Shown here piece after piece: positions 22,297 to 33,220 of a stretch of 64,000 bases of DNA; within the stretch, counting starts at the first letter, position 1, and the number at the start of each line of letters is the position of its first letter. This stretch comes from Entoloma clypeatum (Eukaryota; Basidiomycota; Agaricomycetes; Agaricales; Entolomataceae). The notes beneath the pieces are model-generated. The model worked only from the letters and a program-made list of their open reading frames with translations. It made no database searches and had not been told where the DNA came from. The DNA is taken from contig OY751493.1 of the NCBI GenBank assembly GCA_963565915.1, positions 806,001-870,000 on the forward strand. Direction: 5' to 3'. The position numbers and the translations under genes were made by a program.

Positions 22297-23379
22297 TTAG
22301 CTAGCTAGTGTGCGCGCTCCATCCAGGTCCATGAAAGGGCCTGGGCCAGGAATATTACCGATCACAAGTGATTGGTTGTTCCTAATCCTCCAATCGGTGG
22401 ATGATGAGGGGTGCGGAGTGAAGATAGACCCATTTTCGTAAATGACCGTGTTGGGCAAGGTCTGGATTGGAAGCTGCCCATCAGGGGCGCTATCCATGGC
22501 AGAGGAGGCAAAATGTGCCTTCTCTTTACCTTTCCAGGGTCCTTTGCCCTTGGTCTTCCCGGCAGAAGTTCCATGTCCCTTGCCTTTCCAGGGCTTGGAG
22601 TGCTGATGCGAATGCTGCTGGTTAGCAGCCAGTCCTTCCGAAGATCCCTGAGAGGGTCCAGTGCGAGGCTGGTATTTCGGGGGGTTAGGACGAGCGCGTT
22701 TTACCGCAGAGATTTTGTTCGCGTGAGCGCTTCCTTGGGATTGTGGAGCGTGCGGGTTTTTACGGAAGTATTCTGAGTGTACTTGCTCGATTACTTTCTC
22801 GATCTTGAGTACAGCGGATTGATCTCCGCTAGGTGCCACATAGTGTACCGCATCAAAAAGGATGCTGTGTACTAGACCATCATAGCCTTGAGGCAGTCCA
22901 TTCAGGATCATCATGATCCGGACGAACTTGGGGATGTCTATGTGGTTGTGCTCGAGTCGTTGAAAAAGGGTCTGCATCTTATCGATGCCAGATAAAGGAT
23001 CGGCAGGAGAAAGAGAGGTGCAGAGGAGTTGCTGAAAATCAGCAAAGACGGTGGACGGGCCGACCGTGGACAGTTTGACAGTGATCAGGTCCCACATCTC
23101 CTTGGAGTTTTTAGCTCCCTTGATGTGATGGACGAGAGAGTCCGAAATGGACATCTGAATTAGGCCTTGGGCCTGATCGTCCTGCTCATGCCAAGTGTTT
23201 AACTTATCTTGGAAGTCTGTCTCTTTAGGGTCAACCGGAATCTTTTTGTCACCGGTGACGATCCTCCACACTTTAGCAGCCTTGAGATAGGCGCTCATTT
23301 TCTCCTGATAGATGGAGAAGTTTGTGGTGGTGAGTTTGGGAACGGAGGAAGCGAGGTCGAGTTTTGAGTTTGAAGACAT
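22297..23379 (-). pseudogene. Element C gag
   Basis: Starts at the ATG at 23379 (MSSNSKLDLASSVPKL). It has a typical copia gag core with FSIYQEKMSAYLKAAKVWRI, followed by a Gly/Lys-rich basic tract (KPWKGKGHGTSAGKTKGKG) in place of a zinc knuckle. The frame ends at TAA beside the LINE target site. There CTAGCTAGCTAAC appears where CTAGCTAAC would keep the frame into the protease part. I infer a 4-bp GCTA duplication that shifted the frame, independent of the LINE. An ORF start further upstream is unlikely because the extra residues are leader. Confidence 0.85.
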
Positions 23380-23468
23380 GATGATGCTGGGAAACATAAA
23401 TAGAATCAGCATATGAAATATCGAAAAAGCGCATCAGAAAATAAATAGACGAGCTGCCTTGTCGATCA

Positions 23469-24305
23469 TCATTCTTCGTTCCCTGTTTGGTCTAGTGGTA
23501 GCATATGAAATGCCATCACTAATTCTACCCAATTGTCATGTGCGCCCTGAGTGCTGTGTTGCCCACAGGTGCAAGATCCTCCCTGAACAGGGAGCATGAC
23601 TTCATTCGCTCTGTTCGCCGCTTCAATTAAGGAGTCATCATCCGGCAACCGAACTTGTCGGGTCGGAGGCAAAAGAGGAGGTGCCCCGTGTGCTTCAGGG
23701 ATGGTCCCATCATCAACATACACGGGCGGAGGATCCGTGGGATCTCCATCTTGGGTAGGTACCGCAACAGGTACCTCAGTACGGCGATTACGCCGTCTGC
23801 GGTTTAGAACTCGAGTCCTGGCTGTTCCTGCATCACACGTAGCACACGAGTAGTCAAAGGTGGTGTTGTCTATGCAATGCCTCGGGCAATGCTGACTGTC
23901 AACAACAAGTTGTCGACACACCCCGCAACGTGCAACAATGCATCCATTGTCATCATGACCTGCAGGGACTGAACCCTGTGCCGTTGGCACCATATGGACT
24001 TGCTCTCGTGATGCGATCAATGTAACAGGGATTCTCTCAAGTAATCGATCAAGAATGACCCACTGAAAGGTGCATTCAATACCTCGAACACTTTGAGGTT
24101 CACCGTTAAGGGAACCATCAAGCTCGATGTATTCGATACTGAGGAAACCAGTCTCCAGGCTAGCATACAAAGCGGATGCTGCCAATAATAGCGCAAAAGC
24201 TAAGATACTCAGAGCATGCGGCGCTAGGGCCGGGGCCCATAACCTAATGATGTAACCGACATAGGCAGCCCAAAGGGCACTCAAGATGTAACAGTACGAA
24301 GGCAT
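23469..24305 (-). CDS. Accessory leader ORF of element C: membrane-anchored Cys-rich protein
   Basis: A 278-codon frame that starts inside the 5' LTR (ATG at 24305), reads through the primer site and ends 90 bp before the gag ATG. Residues ~5-60 form two hydrophobic stretches (the second is ALSILAFALLLAASALYA), suggesting membrane insertion. Residues ~140-180 hold a Cys cluster, C-x4-C-x2-C-x9-C-x3-C...C-x2-C, of possible zinc-ribbon or RING-like type. An Arg-rich patch (NRRRRNRR) and a Pro-rich segment follow, then SCTCGQH near the end. I do not recognise the family. Extra copia genes (env-like) normally lie after pol, so this position is odd. It could also be a chance or captured frame, though 278 open codons in an element with other lesions is notable. 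Confidence 0.55.
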   Translation of the reverse strand: MPSYCYILSALWAAYVGYIIRLWAPALAPHALSILAFALLLAASALYASLETGFLSIEYIELDGSLNGEPQSVRGIECTFQWVILDRLLERIPVTLIASREQVHMVPTAQGSVPAGHDDNGCIVARCGVCRQLVVDSQHCPRHCIDNTTFDYSCATCDAGTARTRVLNRRRRNRRTEVPVAVPTQDGDPTDPPPVYVDDGTIPEAHGAPPLLPPTRQVRLPDDDSLIEAANRANEVMLPVQGGSCTCGQHSTQGAHDNWVELVMAFHMLPLDQTGNEE

Positions 24306-24593
24306 GAAGGAAGCTCCACTAACCTGGTAAAGAGTAACTAAAGATATTCTAGAAGCTGGACTAGCTTGTTAGTTAACTCAAAGAACTGGGGTGTTCAAGA
24401 AGTTAGGATTCATCGTACTAAATACATGGGTATTTATACTAATCCAATATGCACACGGACCATTGTACAAACAATACATAAACAAGTCATGCGTCCGTGG
24501 TTATACCATAAACTCACATATATGGTAATAGTGACTTATAGTCACTTCTTGTGACAAGCACATAGTGCGACATATCTGGCGATATGTTCAACA
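24245..24593 (-). repeat. 5' LTR of element C
   Basis: 349 bp; TATAAATA at plus-strand 24431-24438. Followed on the minus strand by GGTTATGGGCCCCGG (24230-24244), the same half-tRNA primer site used by elements A and B. Confidence 0.9.
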
Positions 24594-24598
24594 GGAAC

Positions 24599-25078
24599 TG
24601 GCTAAGGAGGTTGTAGTCAGTTGGAAACTTAATATAATACTCTCAGCAAGTTGCCAATGTTGTACGACATCGTAGAAATTGTCAATTGTGACGATAATTT
24701 CGAGTTTTGACGCTGACTCGTCATGCCATATCATGCATCACGAGCACATATACAATCTCGCGGTAATTCTTCAGGATTGCATCAAATTGTGATGGATTTC
24801 ATTTCTCGCAACCACTCGTCATTTCCTCCTAAATTTGGTGATGGTATAGTTGAGTAATCAATTTTTTTTCCCTCCAGAGCGGGCTGCGTGGCCGCTGCAT
24901 CGTCAATAGTCCGAATCAAGGCTCATGGATTTTTTAATTCTGTAAAAGACTGAATGAATGCAAGGTCCAGAGATAAATGGGGATTGCTCAGAATACCAGT
25001 GAAATGACATCTATGATCGAAATAAACCACATATACGCACAACACAGACAAGTAATCTTGGCTGGATCTGTCAATGAA
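24599..25078. other. Spacer downstream of UBR1
   Basis: No gene seen. It probably contains the UBR1 3' UTR and polyadenylation region. AT-rich runs occur near 24850-24960. Confidence 0.4.
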
Positions 25079-28000
25079 CTAAAGTGTCTCCCAACCTCCA
25101 GAATCAAGTGTACTCTCCAACTTTCTAGCAACAATCGTAGGAATCTGGTGATTGAGCCAGGCCTTGCGCGCATCCTCCCATCGTGCATGATGCAGGTATT
25201 GCCTCCGTCCGCGTCTACTTCAAGATTAGAAAAACGATGTCCAATGCAAACCAATATGTACCTCATAGACAGGTCGATCTCGCCATGTGCGTCGAGATAT
25301 GGCGACTGCGCAAAGGTTCCATTGTTTGCGAAGAGATACAACAATGAACACCTTTTAACGAGGAAATACATTCCAACAGCTCCTCCGCACCTGCACACAA
25401 GCACGTTGAGCACAAATCCCTCAAGAAAGACACGTGAACGTACTCCCGAGTATGCATATTACACTCTCCTCGGCTGCTGAGTTCAAGGTCCATGCAGCAA
25501 TTGCTCTGCATACAACATGCCACACCACAAAACAAGCAGATCGCAGCATCCGCCGGCAGCGTGTTGCATCGAGGGCACGTCAAGGCCTTATCCCGCTGCC
25601 CAAAGAGACTATCGAGAACCAAGGGTAGCCGAGCCAGACGATAAACAGAAGGATAATCGAGCATAACTCCGCAGTTCAGCTGAGAAGCTGCGTGTGAATG
25701 GCCATAATGCGCACACCAGCCGGATAGGGCATTTTGCAGCGTGTCGTGGTGCGGAAGGCTTGAGAGCGGCGGGATTCCCAGCATCTTCAGCAGTCGGTTA
25801 TACTCAGGGTCCCCCGGATTAGAAAAAGGAGTGGGGAAGGAGGATGGCAGAACGGCACGACAAAGTATAGACGCCCGACGGAGGAAGGGAAGGGTGAAAG
25901 CGTAAAGCAGCTGTTCAATCCTAGCTTCACCAAACGTCTCAAAAGCAAGCGTGGCCGTATGCTCAAAGACCGGAGAATGGCGCACGACCGACATGAAGAA
26001 CATCCGGATGTCTCCAAATACCCCTTCATGTTTCCGCGCAGGAATCTGGACGGTGTTGTAACTTCTTGTCTTGTTTAGGACGTACACCAGCCCAACAACG
26101 GTCCTGGCCAGGCATGCGTAATAAGTCAGGACCAGGACGTGGTTCAGGATCTCCGGCGCCACGGCGGCCGTCTCGACGAGGATGGTGAACGGATCTCGGA
26201 GGAGGAGAGGGTAAGAGAATGATGTCAAAGAAGTCCGGCTCCATTCTGGTAATAGCCTTTTGACGATAGCCTGTCTTACGGCACCCCTGCCTTCGTCCAG
26301 TCTACTTTTGAAATGTAGTGCAGCCAGTCGCGCCAAACACTTCAGATGCCCACGTATCATCTGCATATGCGATTCTGAAAGGTTATCCACCATGAGTCCC
26401 CCTGACGACTCGTTGCCCCGCTGAGAAATCTCCATCACAGCGATGGTGTAACCCAGAAGCTCCTCTGGAAGATAGATCCCCGCTCCTCGTTCTCCTGTGT
26501 CAGGCTCGGGACGATCACGGAGGTGTCGTGTTTGCTGTGAGAACGACTTGGACACAAGCATGACGGTCTCCAGCATCTTCGCCGTGTCTTGGCCCTCTGT
26601 CCTATCATTACTACGGATAACGCTGGAATACCCAGGGTCTTGAGCAGCCCAGAACACGAACTCGCCGGTCCCATTCCTGAATTGGAGGGACTCCAGCAGT
26701 GGGTCCGGTTTAGACTTGAGAATATTGATACCCGCAGTCCTAATCCAATCCGGAAACGCCGTCTCGGTGAGTTTCATCGACGAAGGTCTGGTAACGGGGA
26801 GCATGACGTTTCCCAAGCTCTTGCACAGAGGGCAGATGTACTCCTTGCGTGAGATGTTTTCAGGATGATTCCTCGTTCCCTGCGCTCGATGCCGTGACCG
26901 AATCGACATGGTGTACTGATGAAAGCAGTCCAGGTGCATCATATGGCTGCAAACAGACGAGTGAAGCCCGAACCGTGTATATGCAGCTGGGAACCCGTCA
27001 AAGTTCGCAGAGGTAGAAACTTTGGCTGCCAGCACCTCTTCTTTTGAAGGCGGGAATGTGAGAGGCGATGCGAATCTGACGGCCCTATCTAACGACGGTG
27101 TTGTTTCCAGAACCTCATTCAGGTACATGTTTTGGCTGTCGGGGTGGCGGCGGATGAACCGGCTTGGTTGGACCAGCCCCAAGGCTCCAAATGGCCGGGT
27201 TGAGTTGAGATCTTCCTGGCAGACGATACACGTCCCATAGGTGAAGTGCTCCTCCGTCTCCACCTCCATATCTTCATCCTCATAGTCCTCCCCATCGTCA
27301 AAATTGGTCAGGAAACTGTCCTGCTGCTCCTTCATCCGCTGCATGATCGCGTCCTGCCGGGCCTTCGCCGCCCGCTTTTTGGCGTCCAAGGGATCGGGTA
27401 CAACAACATTGCTCATATCAAGAACGCGACGCCGGCTCCGGACCTCCTCCGGCACAACCTCCTCCAACCGGGAAAGTATCCACTCAACCCTGGATTGGTA
27501 CGACTTGTACTTCTCATGGTGCTCAAGGGTGCAAATAACATCAATGAGCGTCTTCTCCTCCTCAAAGACCGTAATGGCACTGAGATGGCTGAACACAGTC
27601 GGACGCTCCACCAACGCCAGCATAACAAGATGAACCGCCTGGTCCAAGATCGCCTCAGCAGACGACTGCGCAGATCCTGCCGGGTCCGTGTATACCAGGG
27701 TATTATACAAGGCATAAAAGATTATCTGGAGCAGGACCTCCGTCTCGAACGTCGCCGGTATGATCGCAAACGGACCGTGCGTGACGCCAAACGGCTTCGG
27801 CACGATAAACGGATCCGCCAACCCCGTCTTCTTCTTCAGCCTCGCCTTGAGGATGGCCTCCACCTCCTCCCGCTTGTTCCGCGTATAGTGGTAGAAAAAC
27901 GGATTGACATTGTCATATCCCTCGTCCTTCAATTCGTACATCCCCGTATCACTTGGAGACTCTGGTGGCTTGAAATTTGCGATCTTCTTGAGCTCCCTCT

Positions 28001-30767
28001 CAAAAGACGCGTCCTCCACGAGGCGCTCCGCTACACGTTTCGTGAGGTCGGTGTAGGTGCATGGGCCCATAGCGAGAGCGTGGGTGATTTCACGCCGGAT
28101 GGCCACGTCAATTGGCATCCGGGAGGAATTCCCGTTCTCGCTGAGGATGGTGATGATGACGTAGAGGACTTCTTCGACCATGTTGGAGAGCTGGGAACCT
28201 TCGTAGGCGGAGCGGAGGGTATCACCACTGAAGTAGGGCAGAAGGCCGAAGCGGTCGAGGATGGTGATGATGATGGTGCGGGGGTCGGATGTGATGAGGC
28301 CAACCTGGATCATGAAGATGTCCTGGTCGTAGCAGAGTTCTCGTAGCATATGGTCGCGGTAGTGGATAACCTGGCCTCTGATGGCAAAGCCATTGCGAAC
28401 CCAGAGACCGGTGCGGATCTGAGCGATCATTGCGAGAACTTTGAGAGAGCAAATGAGAAAGTTATAACAAGGAGGGGGATAAAGAGATAAACCTACCTCG
28501 CACAGGAAAGTCGATAACACTCAAGATCGCCCCCTCATTTGCATGCCTAATAATGACATCCCTCACGCTCGAGAACCCAGCCTCAGCCAGATGCTTTTCC
28601 GAAAGCAGCTCGACATGCTTGAACAGCTCCGCCAGCAGCCAATGCAGCGAATGATGGAAGCTGACCCACCCCTCCAACACATCAAACTGCACGATCTCAT
28701 ACGTCACCCCTCCAAATTGCACCTGGTGAAACTCCGGCGGTGCAAACTTGTTTGGGTCAAGCCTCTCCTCGGTCAGCGTGCACACTATTAGTATATGATG
28801 TATCACCGTCGCAATCGCCGTCACCAGCTCGGCCATGCTCGCCCGTGCAAACGCCCCGCCGTACACTTTGATCACGCGAGACAGCGACAACGTGACGTTA
28901 AACACGCTGATCCACGCCTCCTGCTCGTACTCCACATGGCTCGTTACCGCGCGCTTGTTCGGATTCAGGCACATGAACAACTGGCACGTCTTGGCGAACT
29001 CCACGAGGAAGTCTCGGTTGTGCGCGATCAGGTCCTGCACGGAGTCGGTCTGGCAGAGGTAGCGGAGGTCGGAGAAGACGGGCATGAACCGCTTGGACTT
29101 GAACGGGAAGCTGTCAACATCGAGGAGCGCCTTGGGGTCGGGTGGGTATACGATGTGTCGATCGACGATCTGGTTGGTGAAGAAGCTGGCGATGACGGCG
29201 AGGAGGCGGGAGATGATCTTGTGGTGCCGCACAATGCGGAGCGCGACAGATGGGACGGTGAAAATTTGGAGAGCAAAGTATTTGATGGAGGTTTCTGGTT
29301 CGCGGTCGACGAGGATGTAGCCATCGATGATGGAATGGTAGACGTTTGCAAAGTGTCCAGCTAGAGAAGAAGCATTGGTGAGTGGCAGGATGCGAAGGTT
29401 GACATGATGTAGAGGTACCGATACAGAGCTTGTGCTCGGGGCTTAATGTGACTGTGGAGGCATATATCTCCTTCACACTTAAGCGCGGTTTCTTCCAGAG
29501 CCGGGGATGATACAAGAACAATGTGTCGAGCCTTGTGGGGGTTGGGACTTCGGGAAGTGACAATATAGCCCTATCATTTGGGGGAGCCCGGCTATCTCTC
29601 CGCCGAGGCGACAAAAGTTCTGCAGCGATAACTTCACGCATGATGAGAACATCTGTGGCGAGACGGCTTCTTGTGAGGTCCAAGAGCCATTCAATGATAA
29701 CCTCCACTATTTGCTCTCGAAAAGTATCGTATGCACGACGAATGGTTACTCCCAAATCGATTTGCTTGATAGACTGTGCCGTCTCGATCACGCGAGTAAT
29801 GCTGGTCTGCATGTCTACAACCTCTCGTCCGTTTTCATCGATACGATGAGCAAGCGCGGAAGCTTCCTCTTTCGTGCGTGACGTCGTATCACAAAGAAGC
29901 TTGATGACCTCGTCAAACGAGTGCTTCTCATCGTTCCAAATGATGATGCAGAAATGATCTTTTGACAGCGGATCGGCGGAAGGTTGCTCTAGGAGCTCTG
30001 TTTCGGTCGTTAGAAAAGAGGATTCGTCGGGAGAATAATCTAGTGTGTCGAGGATAAAGTCCAAGGCACAAGCAACGGTCCGGCGCATGCTATCATGCAA
30101 TTCTGGTGGAACGGAGACGCGAAACGGATAATTAAGGACAGGTTGAATTTCTTGGGGGAGAGGTTTGGTGCTGAACCTTGGCGTCCCGTCCGCCTCTGGT
30201 CCGGCTGGTGGGTGGAATGGACAGTTCAACGGGATTTTCCAAGCTTCCTCGTCCCCGCAATCACAGCACCCGCCCGGCTGCTGTGCGATGAAAAAACTGA
30301 CACTGTGGTCGACGTGGTTTGTGGAATGAAAACACGACGAGCACATCACACAGCTGTCATCGAGAGCACAATCTCTGGGTCCAGTCTTAGCAATCTCAAC
30401 CCAACAGAAATCAGAAGGCCACTCACTTGCATCGAAAGCAACTGTCTCCCTTTCTGAATATACGAGTACATGGTCGGCCAGGGATCGGTGGGTCCTCGCG
30501 TCCAGCACCACCGAACTTCAGAGGTGTTTGAACCTCGCTCAACATGGTGTGCAGCGGCAAGCTGGAGTTGGAGTTTGGCAGAAATAGGTGCGCATAAGGC
30601 CCCCAGAAGGTTGTATAGAGCCCTGATAGGATCTCTGCACGAGTGGCGGGCGTGAAGACGAATTTTCTCGCCCCCGGCATCTTGAGCAATGCAGACCTAA
30701 GCCGGTCAACGGGGTCAGACGATTCAGATTCGCTATCGTCGCTGCGCGAGCTCGACGTGGCTGGCAT
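25079..30767 (-). CDS. UBR1: N-recognin E3 ubiquitin ligase UBR1
   Basis: RING-type E3 of the N-degron pathway. It binds destabilising N-terminal residues and, with the E2 Rad6/Ubc2, ubiquitinates substrates for the proteasome. Six exons: 30767-30427, 30374-29425, 29360-28497, 28438-25444, 25390-25262 and 25214-25079, all with GT-AG introns of 47-64 nt, giving 1804 residues, the usual size. The UBR box at ~100-180 is Cys/His-rich (GDSCFRCKDCALDDSCVMC). A ClpS-like domain follows (HFCIIIWNDEKHSFDEV). A basic segment (AKKRAAKARQD) precedes the RING (CIVCQEDL ~1122 to CPLC ~1254). The C-terminal UBR1 domain ends with GECNMHTRECGGAVGM, SPYLDAHGEIDLSMRRG and IPTIVARKLES. The last two introns were placed because they restore exactly these conserved blocks. 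It is divergent with TRS33. Confidence 0.93.
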
Positions 30768-30878
30768 GTTTTTCGTAGGAAAGAATAAAGAATCAGATAT
30801 GCGCTGTGCAAGGTTGACGTTAAGACGTGGTGGTCATCATCAGAAGAGGGTCCATCACCGCGACCACCACCATCAACA
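30768..30878. promoter_or_regulatory. Bidirectional promoter, UBR1 / TRS33
   Basis: Only 111 bp separate the two ATGs, which face away from each other. No clear TATA box is seen. A CACCACCACC-type run near 30860 is the only obvious feature. Shared control is inferred from spacing. Confidence 0.5.
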
Positions 30879-31825
30879 ATGTCCGGCCGCAATTCTCTCC
30901 AGGGAAACCCTGTCTCTTCCGCGTCCTACGTCGCCCCAAGCCTGGCAGCTCTCGCAGACCCTCCCATTCGTCAGATCGATGCCGCCGTCATGGACTACTT
31001 TCTCATCGAGATGGTCAACACCCTCCGTACCTCGTCCGCTGTTGCAACCGCTCGTTCGAAAAAACTTGAGCAGGACATGATAGATGCAGGCCTGTTGCCG
31101 CCCCCCGCACCAGCCCCTCCAGCGAAGAAGGAATCCGCGCGCGATTCGACGACGAGCTTAGCGAGCACGCGTGCTGGGGGCAAGACTGCGCCAGCTGACG
31201 AGGAGGAGGAGGCGCTACGCACGAGACTAGAAGCTATTGGGGTGCACGTCGGTGCCAATTACACAGAAAGGCATGTCCGCTGTCTGACCTACTTTTCCCC
31301 TCCCCTGGATGACAATTCTGTCTGTTCAGATTGTGCCGCGATCGGCCACATTTCAATGAAACGTTGGATTCCATCAAGTTCATATGTAAGGATATATGGG
31401 CCGCGTGTTGGGATAAACAGGTCGATAATCTGCGGACGAATCATCGGGTACATTTCAGACCATCACTGTATGATTGATATAATTATTGTACAGGGAGTGT
31501 ATGTGCTTCAAGATAACGCCTTCAAACCCATATCCCGGATATCCTCCCATGAAGGTCGCGCTGAAGCAACTAAGCGCGCAAAGATCGTGTGTCAAAAACA
31601 CCCTCGGGGCTACGATTCTTCTTGACCTCTTCCCTTCTAGCATGTGGCGATGGCGGGAGGTATCATCAGAGGGGCTCTTTTGAGACTGGGTATTCATGGT
31701 ACCGTCACACCAGAGATCACCTCCCTTCCCCAATGTATGTCTCGTCACCCTACTGCCGAATCTGTTCCTCACGACCCTTCTGTGCTCTAGGTACATTCCA
31801 AGTGAAGCTACCGAAAGGCACGTAG
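30879..31825 (+). CDS. TRS33: TRAPP complex subunit TRS33 / TRAPPC6
   Basis: Core subunit of the TRAPP complexes, the Rab-activating vesicle tethers of ER-Golgi and Golgi traffic; a Bet3-fold protein. Five exons: 30879-31270, 31330-31447, 31494-31586, 31641-31734 and 31791-31825, giving 243 residues. Conserved blocks are AAVMDYFLIEMVNTLR near the N-terminus, LEAIGVHVG, ERLCRDRPHFNETLDSIKF, CKDIWAACWDKQVDNLRTNH, GVYVLQDNAFKP, GGIIRGALLRLGI and the end CTFQVK. The first intron has a GC donor (AG|GCATGT at 31271), required to keep ERLCRDRP in frame. A Pro/Ala/Ser-rich insert (PPPAPAPPAKKESARD) precedes LEAIG and makes it longer than yeast-type family members in that loop. A decayed partial copy lies at 32800-33220. 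Confidence 0.88.
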
Positions 31826-32799
31826 ATCAAGGAAATCCTTGCCATTTGCTTAGAACGGAGCGTGTCGAGGTCGGGTTCGTCATCGGGAGTGATTACCTTG
31901 CAAACGTTCATAGGGCCTCTTACGGTCGCCTAGAACGCGACGAGCTTGATGTTGTGACTTCACTCCTGGATCATGTTGGATGCGCCTTTCATCCCATTCG
32001 GTTCGTAAATGCTGTGGGTAGGCATCATACGTTGTATTTCGAGACGGGATGCAACGAATACAGTGACGCAGTTCGCATATGCCGACTTCTTCCTCCTTTT
32101 TACCGGCAACACGGGCCAGCGCCGTCTCTATGGACTTTGGTTTATTCATAGGCATCGTCAGCGCAGATAGCAACGCCCTTTCATATCACTGTTCAGTCCA
32201 TTACTCTTATGCTACAGTCCGATAGGCCAACCCAGCTGTCCAAGTCAAAGCGAAAAAACGAATGGCTATGGGTCGAACGGAGTGCTACCGATAGCATGGA
32301 AGCAATCGATATCCGCCACAAAACACAGTATGTCCTGGACTCCTGAAAGATTCGTGGAAAATTGCAAAGAAAAAACATACATCCACTATGTACTTACGTA
32401 AATGTGTTACGTACCACTTCCCTGGCTGATACTGAAACCTTGGTTGTGAGAAAGAAGAATGATTTGAGGTCCTATGATGATGCTGAGGTGTAGTCGGACT
32501 CCGACTGTTGCCCACCAAGGAGAGCGCTACCACCGTGACCACCACATCTTGGCCTTATCTTCAATGGACTCTCCGGACGAAAAAGTTTTTTCCCCAAATT
32601 ACTGTAGACTCTGGCAGCCCTCACCCTGTGACTCGGAATCGTGCCGAGTTATGAACCACAGTATGTACCGAGACTGTCAACGCTCATCGGCCTTCGAAAA
32701 TGAAGAACGGGCAGGGAATGATGTATTCGCCTGGGCCTCGTGCACCAGCCTCGGGGTCTGACCGTCTGAAGTAGGGTGCGGGGGCCCAGTCTCCGCGCG
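31826..32799. other. Spacer after TRS33
   Basis: No supportable gene. The first part is probably TRS33 3' UTR. No recognisable repeat. Confidence 0.4.
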
Positions 32800-33220
32800 T
32801 TAATGGCAAGACTGGGCGTCACCAAGAAGTTTACACGAGCCGCAGGTCAGGATAAGCAGTCGAAAATTCCAGGATGAATCGTAAGGTACTTGACAGACCA
32901 TGGCCTTCTCGATAGACCACCGACGCAGGAATTGATGCAGCATTGCAGTTTATGTGGTTCATAATGACGCCTGTTTTCAAAACATCCTCCGGCAATGGCC
33001 CCGCAGAGCAATCAACGGCGCAAGAATTGTAATATCAAAGACGCAAAATGACGATTGTTCGACATCTGCTCGCTTTAGAACATTTCTGTGCTAGCAAGTC
33101 AAGTCAAAGGCGCGCTTTTGACAACAGGTATACATGGTATACCGCCAAATCCCCCTCCAAAGTATGGCACCTGATATGATCGTTAACAGATGCAGGGTTC
33201 AACACTCCAAAATTTTTAGT
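32800..33220 (+). pseudogene. Decayed partial duplicate of TRS33
   Basis: Read side by side with 31330-31825, this stretch keeps the order and many words of TRS33 exons 2-5. GGATAAGCAGTCGA matches GGATAAACAGGTCGA. TTTATGTGGTTCATAATGACG matches the exon 3 start, GCGCAAGAATTGT matches the exon 3 end, and GCTTTTGACAACAGGTATACA matches exon 4. Identity looks like 60-70 percent with scattered indels and no continuous frame. Exon 1 was not found. A further, weaker echo may begin near 33265. It is either a tandem duplicate that decayed or a misassembled paralogue. Confidence 0.55.

Larger units (their letters stand above)
10901..24593 (-). mobile_element. Copia element C, old, hosting two nested insertions
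   Basis: A second copia family on the minus strand. Its 349-bp LTRs (10901-11249 and 24245-24593) are flanked by the target duplication GGAAC (10896-10900 and 24594-24598). Its pol is split by element B and its gag-pol junction by a LINE. Without these insertions it is about 6.7 kb. The two LTRs differ at five positions, all transitions (about 1.4 percent). It also has one in-frame TGA, a probable 4-bp frameshift and an extra leader ORF. Confidence 0.92.

Noticed and set aside
21303..22304. 333-codon plus-strand frame over the LINE
   Set aside because: Antisense to the LINE ORF2 RNase H and zinc motif, which are on the minus strand.
23480..23500. TGGTCTAGTGGTAGC resembling a tRNA D-arm (A box)
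   Set aside because: No B box or acceptor stem follows at the right distance, and it lies within the leader ORF of element C.
27246..28346. 366-codon plus-strand frame inside UBR1
   Set aside because: Antisense shadow of the UBR1 RING and preceding exon, which carry the conserved motifs.
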